A stretch of 30,627 nt of DNA from an uncultured Eubacteriales bacterium (GTDB lineage: Bacteria > Bacillota > Clostridia > Oscillospirales > Acutalibacteraceae), in contig ONEU01000020.1 in NCBI GenBank assembly GCA_900316925.1, forward strand, positions 1 through 30,627, given 5' to 3'. Below, piece by piece: positions 22,345 through 30,552 of the stretch. How positions within the stretch are numbered: position 1 is the stretch's first letter; the number at the start of each line of letters is the position of its first letter. The notes below the pieces were generated by a model, which was not told where the DNA came from, made no database searches, and worked only from the letters and a program-made list of their open reading frames with translations. The position numbers were made by a program, and so were the translations under genes.

Positions 22345-22905
22345 ATGAGCTTTTCCAATCCGTTTTTTATTACCGCCCTCATCGTTCTGCTGGTCCTCAT
22401 TGTCGTCGGCGTGATCGTGATACTGGTAATGAAAAAAAAGAATGCTTCCGAAAAGGCACGCTCCATTGCCGGTGTCTCGGTCGTCTTTGCCGGGCTGCTG
22501 CTGTCAGGCCTGCTGGTGTATATGATTACCATGAACATGATGTACGATCTTGTCGCTCAGAAGCGCTATACCGAGTTTACATTCCACAATCCCGACAAGT
22601 CCCGACAACTGGTCATCCAGGAATATTCCTCCGCCAACGAAACCGGCTTCGATGTCTATTTCAACGACAAGAAGCTCGGCGAAGTCACAACTGACCATTA
22701 TCTCCCCTTCTCCAAGGATGAGATACAGGTTGACTGGGAGGATGATGAAGTCGTTATTTACTACACCTACCAGAGTGATGATGACAGCTATCTCTGCAAG
22801 AGCTGCCGGGTGGATCTCAAAAACGGTACGGTTTCCAGGAGCGTCACGGCTGAAAAGAATCTCTCCAAGTCTGATGAGGATTCCTCCGCCCCCAGCGCTG
22901 CATAA
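22345..22905 (+). CDS. Unrecognised two-helix membrane protein in zinc operon
   Basis: The 186-residue protein begins with two transmembrane helices (about 8-30 and 40-62) separated by a short Lys-rich loop KKKNASEKARS, followed by an outside or inside soluble part of about 120 residues. That part is rich in acidic and aromatic residues and beta-prone (TGFDVYFNDKKLGEVTTD, DDEVVIYYTYQSDDDSYLC), with two cysteines, C152 and C155, as CKSC. I do not recognise the family. It is 18 nt after znuB with AAAGGAA upstream, so it is probably co-expressed under zinc control, perhaps assisting metal uptake. No terminator is evident after it. Confidence 0.8.
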   Translation: MSFSNPFFITALIVLLVLIVVGVIVILVMKKKNASEKARSIAGVSVVFAGLLLSGLLVYMITMNMMYDLVAQKRYTEFTFHNPDKSRQLVIQEYSSANETGFDVYFNDKKLGEVTTDHYLPFSKDEIQVDWEDDEVVIYYTYQSDDDSYLCKSCRVDLKNGTVSRSVTAEKNLSKSDEDSSAPSAA

Positions 22906-22974
22906 AAAATAGAGCGGTAAATTTATTCAATTTTATTATTTCCTCCTTTTTTTATCCGAATAATGTACAAAGCA

Positions 22975-23154
22975 ATCACTCTCCTGTTAGTTAAAATGCC
23001 TATGGTTTGTACCTATTGATAACAAGGCTGTCAGTTTCCGTTTGCGGATTTGTCGAATCTGTATTTTACAAACAGCCTTTCATCATGTACAATATAAGGT
23101 AGAGAATTGCCGGCTGTGTCTGTCGGCTTTTCAAATAACTGACAGGAGAGTGAT
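22975..23154 (+). repeat. 180-bp segment with 19-nt terminal inverted repeats
   Basis: ATCACTCTCCTGTTAGTTA (22975-22993) and TAACTGACAGGAGAGTGAT (23136-23154) pair at 18 of 19 positions plus one G-T. The segment encloses smaller stems: AAGGCTG/CAGCCTT (23024-23030 and 23073-23079), TCCG/CGGA (23037-23048), TTTGT/ACAAA (23049-23072) and GCCGGC/GTCGGC (23109-23127). The right arm contains the AGGAG ribosome-binding site of the amylase. The segment may be a short miniature element or a regulatory RNA leader; no clear flanking duplication is seen. Confidence 0.65.
23065..23093 (+). promoter_or_regulatory. Sigma-A promoter of the secreted amylase
   Basis: TTTACA (23065-23070) and TACAAT (23088-23093) are 17 bp apart. 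The leader of about 60 nt holds a GCCGGC/GTCGGC hairpin followed by TTTT, then the ribosome-binding site. Transcripts from here carry only the right arm of the surrounding inverted repeat. Confidence 0.7.
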
Positions 23155-23158
23155 CCTA

Positions 23159-26100
23159 TTGTATCGGAAACAACATAAGGCCTTCGGCGCTGTCAAGAAA
23201 ATTGCCGCCGTTGTGCTGACTGCCGCTGTCATGGGAACTGCATCGTTCAGTCTGGGCAGCAGCACCAGCTTCGGCGTGATCAGTGCAGAGGCCGCCGCAA
23301 CCACAAACTATGGTCTGGCAAAAACGTCTCAGGAGGGTGTCATCCTCCATTGCTGGAACTGGTCGTACAACAATATCAAGAAATATATGAAGGATATTGC
23401 CGCTGCCGGTTATACCTCCATCCAGACCTCCCCGGTGCAGCAGCCAAAGGACTACTACTGGGAGGGCGTTGCCTACGGTAATGTGGGTATCCCCAACGGT
23501 ACGGGCGGTGAGGACGGCAACTGGTGGAAAGCCTATCAGCCGGTCACCTTCTCCATCTGCAACAACGGCTACACCTGGTACGGCAACAAGGCTGAATTCA
23601 AAGCCATGTGCGCCGAGGCCGAAAAATACGGCATCAAGGTCATTGTGGATATCGTTGCCAACCACATGGGCAATATCCAGGGCTACAAGATTGCCGACAA
23701 GAGCGCTCCTCTGGCTGAACGCCAGCGCGCCGTCATGGATGATATTTCCCCCCAGGTGGGACAGTTCTGGAAGGCCGATATGCTCACCGACCCCTCCTAC
23801 TGGCACATCAGCACCTCCTGGACCCATTCCAGCGACGGCCGTTTCGATGTCACACAGGGCAACATGGGTATGCCCGACCTGAACACCGGTGATAAAAAAG
23901 TACAGAACATGGTGCTGGGTCTGCTGAAAGAATGTATCGACTGCGGTGCTGACGGTTTCCGCTTTGACGCCGCCAAGCACATTGAAACACCTGCCGACAG
24001 CGCTTCCTTCGCCAGCGAATTCTGGAATGTGGTGCTCGACGGCGCAAGAGCCTATTACAAGCAGGTCAACGGCTATGACGGCGTGTATTTCTACGGAGAA
24101 GTCCTCAACCGTCTGGACGATACCAACGCCGAGAACTACTATCTTTCCAAGATGTCCCTCACCGACAACTCCACCAGCGATAACCTGCGCAACAGCGTCG
24201 TACACGGACAGGTCAGCGCCCTGGCTACCTCCAACTACTGCGGCTATATCCACGGCAAGGCCAACCATGCCGTACTCTGGGCGGAATCCCACGACACCTA
24301 TATGGGCGGCGGTTCCTCCTATGACGCCACCGACGCCGATATCAAAAAGACCTGGGCAATCATGGCTTCCCGCAAGGATTCCACGGCTCTGTTCTTTGCA
24401 CGTCCCTACTACTCCAAGGATATCCTCGCCGGAGACGTCTCCAAGGCAAGACAGTCCTCTGCCGTCATCATGGAGAACATCGGCGGCGAACAGACACAGC
24501 TCGGTGATGTCGGTACCCTCACCTGGGCCGATCCAGAAGTGGTTGCCGTGAACCGTTTCCGCAACTTCTTTGTCGGTCAGAGTGAAAGACTCGGCGCTAC
24601 CGGCAACACCGCCTACAACGTCAGAGGTACTACCGGCATCGTCATCGTCAGAGGCGAGGGTCCCGGTACTGTCAGCATCAGCGCCGGCATGAAGGACGGC
24701 ACCTATACCGATCAGGTCAGCGGTGAGAAATTCACCGTCAGCGGCGGCAGGATCAGCGGCAAGATCACCAACAAGAACGGTATTGCCGTTATCTACAACC
24801 CCACGGTGAACTACGGCAAGGTGACTCCCGAAAAGCCTGTCAAGCTCCTGCTCAAGGCCGGCACTGCCGACGGCAAAACGATCTTTACCACCGATCATGT
24901 CAGCGTCAGGATGGAGGCTGAAGGCGCCGTCAGCACCAAGTATACCACCTCCGAGGGACAGTCCGGCAGCTTTACCGGCACCTCCAAGACCATCACTGTC
25001 GGTGACTACACCTCCACCGGCGATACCGTCAGCGTCACCATGACGGCAACCGGTTCCGACGGTATCAGCAAGCAGAAGACCTTCTCCTTTACCAAAAAGG
25101 TCATTACCTCTGAATATCCCACCCTCTCCAAGGGCGGCGTGGTCTTCGACAACAGCGGCTACGGCTGGAAGGACGTTTACTGCTATGCCTATATGAATGA
25201 CGGCGCTGTCAAGAATGCCGCATGGCCGGGCGTGAAAATGTCACAGGATGTGGGCGATTACTTCTCCTACGAGTTCCCCTCAACCCTGTCCGGAACCGTG
25301 TACGTCATCTTCAACAACAACGCCGGGGTACAATATCCCTCCGGTGCCGGTCTCACCATGGCAAGCACCGCCAAAAAGCTCTTTACTAACAATGCACTCA
25401 CCGCACTCCCTGCTTCCAGACCTGCTCTGAAAGTCTCCTATAAGCTCTCCGGCTCAGAGCTGGCGGTTGGACAGCCTGTGACGATCACCGCTACCGCTGC
25501 CAACGCTTCCGGAACCGTCAAATACACCTTCCTCTGCAACGACGGCACCACCATCCGTGCGGCAGGCACCTCCAATACCTGCACCTGGACCCCCACAAAG
25601 GCCGGAAAGGTCATTATCGCCGTCAAAGCACAGGATTCTTCTTACAGCATGACCACCGCCGGCAGCTTTACCGTGCAGAAACAGAGCAACAAGCTCATTG
25701 CCAACGGTTCCCTTACTGCTTCCGGCAACACCATTACCCTCAAGGGAAGCGCCACCGGCGGTACCGCTCCCTACCAGTACACCTACTGCTATAAACCGGT
25801 CTCCGCAACCTCCTGGACCTCCGTGAAGGGCTACAGCTCCGCTACCTCCGTTTCCTTCGACGTCAAGACCGCCGGCGATTACGATGCCTGCGTGAAGGTG
25901 AAGGATGCAGCCGGCACGGTGGCAAAGGCTTACTTCAATTTCACCATTGCGCCCTCTACACCCACGCTGAAGATCAACCTGAGTGCTTCCTCCATCACCC
26001 TGGGAAAAACCGTAAAGGTAACGGCTGTGGGTTCCGGCGGAACGGCTCCCTATGAATACGCCGTATTCTACAAGAGAGCCTCCGCATCCTCCTGGACCAC

Positions 26101-26794
26101 CAAGCAGAAGTTCCGTGTTAACAATACCGTGACCATCAAGCCCCTCCACACCGGCACCTATCAGATCTGTGTGAAGGTCAAGGACCAGAGCGGCAGCATC
26201 ACCAAACTCTACAAGAATGTGACCGTAAAGGAAGCACCGCTTTCCTGCACCCTCAAGGTCTCCTCCGACAATCTGGTTCTCGGCAAGAATCTGACAGCCA
26301 CCGTGACCGCTTCCGGCGGCAAGACACCGTATCAGTATGCTGTGTTCTACAAGAGAGCAAGCTCTTCCACCTGGACGACCGCTCAGAAGTTCCGCGAGAA
26401 TAACGTTGTCAGCTTCAAGCCCCAGAATACCGGAACATACAACATCTGTGTCAAGGTAAAGGACGCTGCCGGCACGATCGTAAAGGCCTATACTGACATT
26501 ACGGTCATCAAGCCTCCCCTCTCCGGTTCAGCAACGCTGTCCGCCGGGAGCATCCAGAAGGGCAAGTCTGTCACCATCACCGCAAAAGGGACCGGCGGCA
26601 CCTCCCCCTACAAATTCTCTTTCTTCTATAAGAAGACTGCCGACTCCAAGTGGACAAACTTACAGAGTGCCAAAACAAACAGCAGTCTGATCTTCACTCC
26701 CGCTGCCGTCGGCACCTACGATATCTGCGTATATGTGATTGACAGCACCGGCACCATCTCCAAGCTCTATATGACCCTGAAAGTAACCGCCTGA
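23159..26794 (+). CDS. Secreted alpha-amylase, GH13 with CBM26 and Ig-like repeats
   Basis: This 1211-residue enzyme should cut alpha-1,4 bonds of starch outside the cell. A signal peptide (basic start, hydrophobic core, cleavage near AEA-A) covers about the first 45 residues. The GH13 barrel has DIVANH (164-169), GFRFDAAKH with nucleophile Asp270, YGEVLN with acid/base Glu314, and ESHD with His378 and Asp379. A linker domain precedes a CBM26-like starch-binding module at about 659-750 (DNSGYGWKDVYCYAY, AAWPGVKM, VYVIFNNN). Five beta-sandwich repeats of roughly 85-95 residues fill the rest, with recurrent APYEYAVFYKRAS and TGTYQICVKVKD. There is no dockerin, LPXTG signal or SLH domain. The start is a TTG with AGGAG 10 nt upstream; a longer frame back to 23042 would run through the promoter. 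Confidence 0.93.
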   Translation: MYRKQHKAFGAVKKIAAVVLTAAVMGTASFSLGSSTSFGVISAEAAATTNYGLAKTSQEGVILHCWNWSYNNIKKYMKDIAAAGYTSIQTSPVQQPKDYYWEGVAYGNVGIPNGTGGEDGNWWKAYQPVTFSICNNGYTWYGNKAEFKAMCAEAEKYGIKVIVDIVANHMGNIQGYKIADKSAPLAERQRAVMDDISPQVGQFWKADMLTDPSYWHISTSWTHSSDGRFDVTQGNMGMPDLNTGDKKVQNMVLGLLKECIDCGADGFRFDAAKHIETPADSASFASEFWNVVLDGARAYYKQVNGYDGVYFYGEVLNRLDDTNAENYYLSKMSLTDNSTSDNLRNSVVHGQVSALATSNYCGYIHGKANHAVLWAESHDTYMGGGSSYDATDADIKKTWAIMASRKDSTALFFARPYYSKDILAGDVSKARQSSAVIMENIGGEQTQLGDVGTLTWADPEVVAVNRFRNFFVGQSERLGATGNTAYNVRGTTGIVIVRGEGPGTVSISAGMKDGTYTDQVSGEKFTVSGGRISGKITNKNGIAVIYNPTVNYGKVTPEKPVKLLLKAGTADGKTIFTTDHVSVRMEAEGAVSTKYTTSEGQSGSFTGTSKTITVGDYTSTGDTVSVTMTATGSDGISKQKTFSFTKKVITSEYPTLSKGGVVFDNSGYGWKDVYCYAYMNDGAVKNAAWPGVKMSQDVGDYFSYEFPSTLSGTVYVIFNNNAGVQYPSGAGLTMASTAKKLFTNNALTALPASRPALKVSYKLSGSELAVGQPVTITATAANASGTVKYTFLCNDGTTIRAAGTSNTCTWTPTKAGKVIIAVKAQDSSYSMTTAGSFTVQKQSNKLIANGSLTASGNTITLKGSATGGTAPYQYTYCYKPVSATSWTSVKGYSSATSVSFDVKTAGDYDACVKVKDAAGTVAKAYFNFTIAPSTPTLKINLSASSITLGKTVKVTAVGSGGTAPYEYAVFYKRASASSWTTKQKFRVNNTVTIKPLHTGTYQICVKVKDQSGSITKLYKNVTVKEAPLSCTLKVSSDNLVLGKNLTATVTASGGKTPYQYAVFYKRASSSTWTTAQKFRENNVVSFKPQNTGTYNICVKVKDAAGTIVKAYTDITVIKPPLSGSATLSAGSIQKGKSVTITAKGTGGTSPYKFSFFYKKTADSKWTNLQSAKTNSSLIFTPAAVGTYDICVYVIDSTGTISKLYMTLKVTA

Positions 26795-26803
26795 CACACT
26801 CAA

Positions 26804-26839
26804 AAAAGCACTTCCGCCCCAAAAGCCGGAAGTGCTTTT
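26804..26839. terminator. Bidirectional terminator, amylase / alcohol dehydrogenase
   Basis: AAAAGCACTTCCG and CGGAAGTGCTTTT form a 13-bp perfect stem with A- and T-runs on either side, so it can work for both convergent genes. A further GC-rich stem, CCGTCC-CCGTG / CACGG-GGACGG, follows at 26847-26874. Confidence 0.85.
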
Positions 26840-26886
26840 CTGTTTCCCGTCCCCGTGTCATCACGGGCGGACGGTTCTTGCTTTCA

Positions 26887-28053
26887 TTACAGGCTGTTTT
26901 GCAGTACGGTGCGTACATCCTCCTTGGTGAGCTTCTTGTAACCGCCCTCCAACATGATGGTCGCTTCGGTGATACCGTCCAGCATAGAGGCATCCGCACC
27001 CAGGTCGCTCAGCTTCATCACCAGACCAAGCTCCCGCATCCAGGCTTCCATTGCCTCCAGACCGGCTGCCCCCGCCTGCTCATCACTCATGCCGTCTGTC
27101 TGCACGTTCCAGACGTTCTCCGCAAACCGGCGGAATTTCCTGACACCACAGGGCAGGATCAGTCGATAGTACGGCAGGGATACGGCCGCCAGTGTCATTC
27201 CGTGGGTCGCATCGGTATAGGCGCCTACTGCCTGTCCAAGCATGTGTACCATCCAGTCGGTTGTCTTTCCGCGGGAGATCAGGGTATTCAGCGCCCAGGT
27301 GGCTGTCCACATGATGTTCGATCTGGCTTCGTAATCGGTGGGGTTCTTCAGAGCAATCCGGGAGCTGTGGATCAGTGATTTCATCAGACCCTCTGCCAGG
27401 TAATCGCTGGTGTTATCGTCCTCACCGGAAAAATACTGTTCGCAGATATGGTTGAAGATATCATAAATACCGGCAACCATCTGATACTGCGGCAATGAGT
27501 AGGTAAACTCAGGATTCAGCACGGAGAATTTCGGCATAACCTCGCTGCCGAACACATGACCGATCTTCAGTTTCTGCTCGTGATTGGTAATGACGGAACC
27601 GGCATTCATCTCCGAACCGGTTCCTGCCATCGTCAGGACGCAGCCCACGGGGATGATCGGACAGTCAGGTTCCTCAAACCGGATAAAATACTTCTCCCAG
27701 GGATCGTCATTACAGTATGCGGAAACGGAAACTGCCTTGGCATAGTCGCAGCAGGAGCCGCCTCCCACAGCCAGCAGAAGATCCACCCCATTTTCCCGCG
27801 CCAGTTTTGCGCCCTCGCGGAGCTTATCGGCGGTAGGATTCGGCATCACACCGCTGTCCTCAATAATTTCCTTACCGTTCTCACGGAGCAGGCTGACAAC
27901 GCTGTCATAAATACCGTTCCGTTTAATGGATCCTCCGCCATAAATGAGCTGTACCCTCTTACCGTATTTCTGGAGTTCCTCACCTGCCAGCTGCAGTGCA
28001 TCCGCACCGAAATAGAGCTTCGTGGCGTTATGATAACTAAAGCTTCCGAGCAT
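26887..28053 (-). CDS. Iron-containing alcohol dehydrogenase (BDH/YqhD type)
   Basis: The 388-residue protein belongs to the group III iron-dependent alcohol dehydrogenases, with the NAD(P) motif GGGSCCDYAKA and the metal ligands Asp198, His202, His270 and His284. Its general resemblance is to butanol dehydrogenase (BdhA) and YqhD rather than to AdhE. It would reduce aldehydes to alcohols during fermentation; the substrate cannot be read from sequence. ATG 28053 has AAAGG about 10 nt upstream. It is monocistronic, with a perfect promoter and a cre-like site in its leader. Confidence 0.93.
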   Translation of the reverse strand: MLGSFSYHNATKLYFGADALQLAGEELQKYGKRVQLIYGGGSIKRNGIYDSVVSLLRENGKEIIEDSGVMPNPTADKLREGAKLARENGVDLLLAVGGGSCCDYAKAVSVSAYCNDDPWEKYFIRFEEPDCPIIPVGCVLTMAGTGSEMNAGSVITNHEQKLKIGHVFGSEVMPKFSVLNPEFTYSLPQYQMVAGIYDIFNHICEQYFSGEDDNTSDYLAEGLMKSLIHSSRIALKNPTDYEARSNIMWTATWALNTLISRGKTTDWMVHMLGQAVGAYTDATHGMTLAAVSLPYYRLILPCGVRKFRRFAENVWNVQTDGMSDEQAGAAGLEAMEAWMRELGLVMKLSDLGADASMLDGITEATIMLEGGYKKLTKEDVRTVLQNSL

Positions 28054-28079
28054 ATTGACCCAACCTTTCTTTGTGTAAA

Positions 28080-28093
28080 TGTAATCGTTTTCG
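28080..28093. promoter_or_regulatory. cre-like operator in dehydrogenase leader
   Basis: TGTAATCGTTTTCG matches 13 of 14 positions of the catabolite-responsive element TGWAANCGNTNWCA in either direction. It lies 10-25 bp downstream of the predicted transcription start, where bound CcpA or another LacI-family regulator could block transcription. No regulator gene is in this window. Confidence 0.55.
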
Positions 28094-28109
28094 TTATTCC
28101 GACACTTCT

Positions 28110-28138
28110 ATTATATAGAATGCCTCCACACTTTGCAA
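28110..28138 (-). promoter_or_regulatory. Sigma-A promoter of alcohol dehydrogenase
   Basis: On the minus strand TTGCAA (28138-28133) and a perfect TATAAT (28115-28110) are 17 bp apart. The promoter begins 9 bp after the end of the dispersed repeat copy B. Confidence 0.85.
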
Positions 28139-28147
28139 GAACAAATC

Positions 28148-28325
28148 CCCCACTGCGCAGAGCCTGTGCACCCTTGTCACGCTGTCGTTCGCTTGCGCTC
28201 ACTCTGTACGATTAAGGCGAAACTGCCATGTCGCTCACATCCGCCGCCACGCCCCTTGACGGGGCGCTTGCAGGCTTTTTTTGATAATTATCAGGTTCTG
28301 CTCTCTATTCAAGTACCCGTGCCTG
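28148..28325 (-). repeat. Dispersed promoter-proximal repeat, copy B
   Basis: Read on the minus strand this 178-bp element begins CAGGCACGGGTACTT, contains a GCGCCCC/GGGGCG stem, GTGGCGGCGGATG, CATGGCAGTTTCGCCTTA, ACAGAGTGAGCG, AAGCGAACGACAGCGTGAC, and ends GCAGTGGGG. It matches copy A (19077-19281) block by block, without the 35-bp inner insertion. Its right end sits 9 bp before the -35 box of the dehydrogenase promoter. Confidence 0.8.
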
Positions 28326-28530
28326 TTTCTTTTTGAATGATGATACGGCTCCCTTTCTTCCAAAATCTGTTTCAGGTCTGGCTTTTTTGATCCGATGATC
28401 GCTGGTGGATATGCTGTCATACGAACAGCTACAATAAAACAGATCGTCCGAAAATGTATCCATGATAGCTTTTGTCCCCTGTTTGCCGTATCCGCTAAAT
28501 CCGCCCCTGAAATTTTGGATTGATTACGAA

Positions 28531-28560
28531 TTGATTTGCGCTGAAAGAAAATAGTATAAT
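28531..28560 (+). promoter_or_regulatory. Sigma-A promoter of the cytoplasmic GH13 gene
   Basis: TTGATT (28531-28536) and a perfect TATAAT (28555-28560) are 18 bp apart. The start codon at 28579 is only 18 bp after the -10 box, so the leader would be about 12 nt and begin at or just before the ribosome-binding site. Confidence 0.6.
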
Positions 28561-28578
28561 ATTGACGAGGTGATCAAT

Positions 28579-30327
28579 ATGGAGCTATCCGCCATCCGAC
28601 ACAGAAATTCCTACTGCGAGTGCTACGCTGTCGATCAGGACAGCGTGATCCTGCTGCTGCAGACCGGCAAGGACGCCGACAGCGCCTTTGTGATCTGCGA
28701 GGACCCCTTTATCAACCAGCTTTACGGCAAACCCCAATGGTACGGCGAACGTGTACCCATGCCGGAGCGGTTGGAACTGGAACATCATTATCTCTGGAGA
28801 GTACAGCTGAAACCCGCCTATAAACGGCTGCAATATTACTTTGAGATCGTCTCTGACGGTCAGTCCTATCTCCTGTTTGAAGACAGGGTGTGTCCCATCG
28901 AAGACAAGGACAAGCGGTCGCTGCAGTATTTCAAATTCCCGTGGATCAATCCAGCCGATGTGATCGCACCGCCGAAGGATATCCGCAATACTGTCTGGTA
29001 CCAGATCATGCCGGATCGTTTCTGCAAGGCGAAGGGGACGAATACCGATGAACGCTTCAAGGAGTGGGAACAGCCGGATGAGCCGTATTTCCACAGTAAC
29101 TACGGCGGCAATCTCCGGGGCGTGATCGAGCGGATGAACTATCTGCAGGAACTGGGCATTGGCGGCATCTATTTCACGCCGGTATTCAGGGCAGGTTCCT
29201 ACCACAAATACAACACCTTTGACTACGAGATCATTGATCCGGATTTCGGTACCAATGACGATATGAAGGAACTCGTTCGTCAGGCACACCAACGCGGCAT
29301 CAAGGTCATGCTTGACGGCGTATTCAACCACTGCGGAATGGAGTGGTTCGCCTGGAAGGATGTCTGCGAAAAAGGGCGTGCTTCCCGCTATTTTGACTGG
29401 TTCTTTATCAATACAGATGATTTTAATAACGGCAAACCCAACACCGATGACGGCCGTTACTACACCTTCTCTTTCTGGGCAAGAATGCCTAAGCTCAACA
29501 CCAACAACGAAGAAGTCATCCGTTACTTCACAGATCTGTGTGTCCGTTGGGTGAGAGAATGGGATATTGACGGTATCCGTTTTGATGTGGGCGATGAGAT
29601 CTCCCATCATTTTATGGCAAGCCTGCGACGTGCACTCAAAGCCGTCAAACCGGAGCTGTTCCTGCTGGGTGAGATCTGGTTCGATTCGATTGACTGGCTG
29701 CACGGGTCGGAATATGATTCGGTAATGAACTACCCCCTGAGCAACTGTCTTAACGACTTTTTCTCCCATGAAGAGATGACCGCTCAGGAGCTTATGTACA
29801 GCATGAACGAATGTCTGACCATGTATCCGCGGCAGATCACGGAGGTGCTGTTTAATTTCCTTGATACCCACGATACGGAACGGGCTTTTGAAAGCTGTCA
29901 CGGCAACAAAGATATCCTTCTGCAGCGTCTGGCTCTGCTGCTGACACTTCCCGGCACACCCTGTATCTATTACGGCACGGAACTGGCTCTCAAAGGCCTG
30001 AACAAGTATGACAACCGGCAATGTATGCCCTGGGAGCGCATTGACCGCGGAGATTACAAGGAATTTTTCAGTGAAGTACAGAAGCTCCTGTTACTGCGCC
30101 GGCAGCATTCCCTGTGTTCAGCCTATTCCACAGAGATACATCCTGATGCATCGCAGCCACGCCTGCTGAAGGTTGTCAAGAAAGACGGCAGCAAACAGCT
30201 GGAGATTCTCCTCAATGCCGGAAATGAACCGATTACGCCTCAGCTTCATGGCAAGGTACTCTACAGCAATGCATTTGACGGAACCACTCTCCTGCCAAAC
30301 GGCACGGTGATCTGCGAAACAACATAA
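28579..30327 (+). CDS. Cytoplasmic neopullulanase / cyclomaltodextrinase-type GH13
   Basis: The 582-residue enzyme has no signal peptide and should cut maltodextrins or cyclodextrins imported into the cell. An N-terminal beta module (about 1-125) resembles CBM34. The GH13 regions are DGVFNH (246-251), MPKLN (303-307), GIRFDVGDE with nucleophile Asp336, LLGEIW with acid/base Glu365, and THDTE with His431 and Asp432. The MPKLN region V sequence marks the neopullulanase/cyclomaltodextrinase/maltogenic amylase subfamily (GH13_20). The ATG at 28579 has GAGGTGA close upstream; an in-frame GTG at 28570 falls inside that site. Single-gene unit. Confidence 0.94.
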   Translation: MELSAIRHRNSYCECYAVDQDSVILLLQTGKDADSAFVICEDPFINQLYGKPQWYGERVPMPERLELEHHYLWRVQLKPAYKRLQYYFEIVSDGQSYLLFEDRVCPIEDKDKRSLQYFKFPWINPADVIAPPKDIRNTVWYQIMPDRFCKAKGTNTDERFKEWEQPDEPYFHSNYGGNLRGVIERMNYLQELGIGGIYFTPVFRAGSYHKYNTFDYEIIDPDFGTNDDMKELVRQAHQRGIKVMLDGVFNHCGMEWFAWKDVCEKGRASRYFDWFFINTDDFNNGKPNTDDGRYYTFSFWARMPKLNTNNEEVIRYFTDLCVRWVREWDIDGIRFDVGDEISHHFMASLRRALKAVKPELFLLGEIWFDSIDWLHGSEYDSVMNYPLSNCLNDFFSHEEMTAQELMYSMNECLTMYPRQITEVLFNFLDTHDTERAFESCHGNKDILLQRLALLLTLPGTPCIYYGTELALKGLNKYDNRQCMPWERIDRGDYKEFFSEVQKLLLLRRQHSLCSAYSTEIHPDASQPRLLKVVKKDGSKQLEILLNAGNEPITPQLHGKVLYSNAFDGTTLLPNGTVICETT

Positions 30328-30330
30328 CAA

Positions 30331-30369
30331 AACCGCCGGGAACGGTCAACGCTGACCTTCCCGGCGGTT
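30331..30369 (+). terminator. Terminator-like stem after the GH13 gene
   Basis: ACCGCCGGGAA and TTCCCGGCGGT form an 11-bp stem with an inner GGTCA/TGACC pair. It follows the stop codon by 4 nt. The T-run after it is weak (CATTATTT), so termination may be partial. Confidence 0.7.
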
Positions 30370-30510
30370 CATTATTTGAGACAGAATGATTCCACACAGA
30401 ACGAAGCGGCACATTCCTGCGGTTGTAAGATAAGGGTTCATCATGCCCAAGCAAAAAATCATCAGACGATTGATTATCTGCTTTAGCAAGCTATCCAACC
30501 GGACATTAAG

Positions 30511-30547
30511 CAAAAAAAGTAGTCACAACCATACCGTTATGACTACT
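30511..30547 (-). terminator. Terminator of the tRNA-Leu gene
   Basis: On the minus strand AGTAGTCATAAC pairs with GTTGTGACTACT (one wobble) across GGTATG, followed by seven T residues. It starts 6 nt after the CCA end of the tRNA. Confidence 0.85.
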
Positions 30548-30552
30548 CAAAC

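Larger units (their letters stand above)
28054..28578. other. Divergent intergenic region, dehydrogenase / GH13 gene
   Basis: The 525-bp gap holds the dehydrogenase promoter and cre-like site (28080-28138), the dispersed repeat copy B (28148-28325), about 200 bp with no recognisable feature (28326-28530), and the promoter of the GH13 gene (28531-28560). Confidence 0.75.

Noticed and set aside
23156..24898. 580-codon antisense frame within the amylase gene
   Set aside because: It is a shadow of GC-rich coding DNA; the plus strand has GH13 catalytic motifs and a signal peptide.
26500..26794. Dockerin or sortase anchor at the amylase C-terminus
   Set aside because: The last ~90 residues form another beta-sandwich repeat ending in LKVTA, with no calcium-loop duplication and no LPXTG.
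28585..30021. 478-codon antisense frame within the cytoplasmic GH13 gene
   Set aside because: No recognisable motifs, no ribosome-binding site, and it opposes a clear GH13_20 gene.
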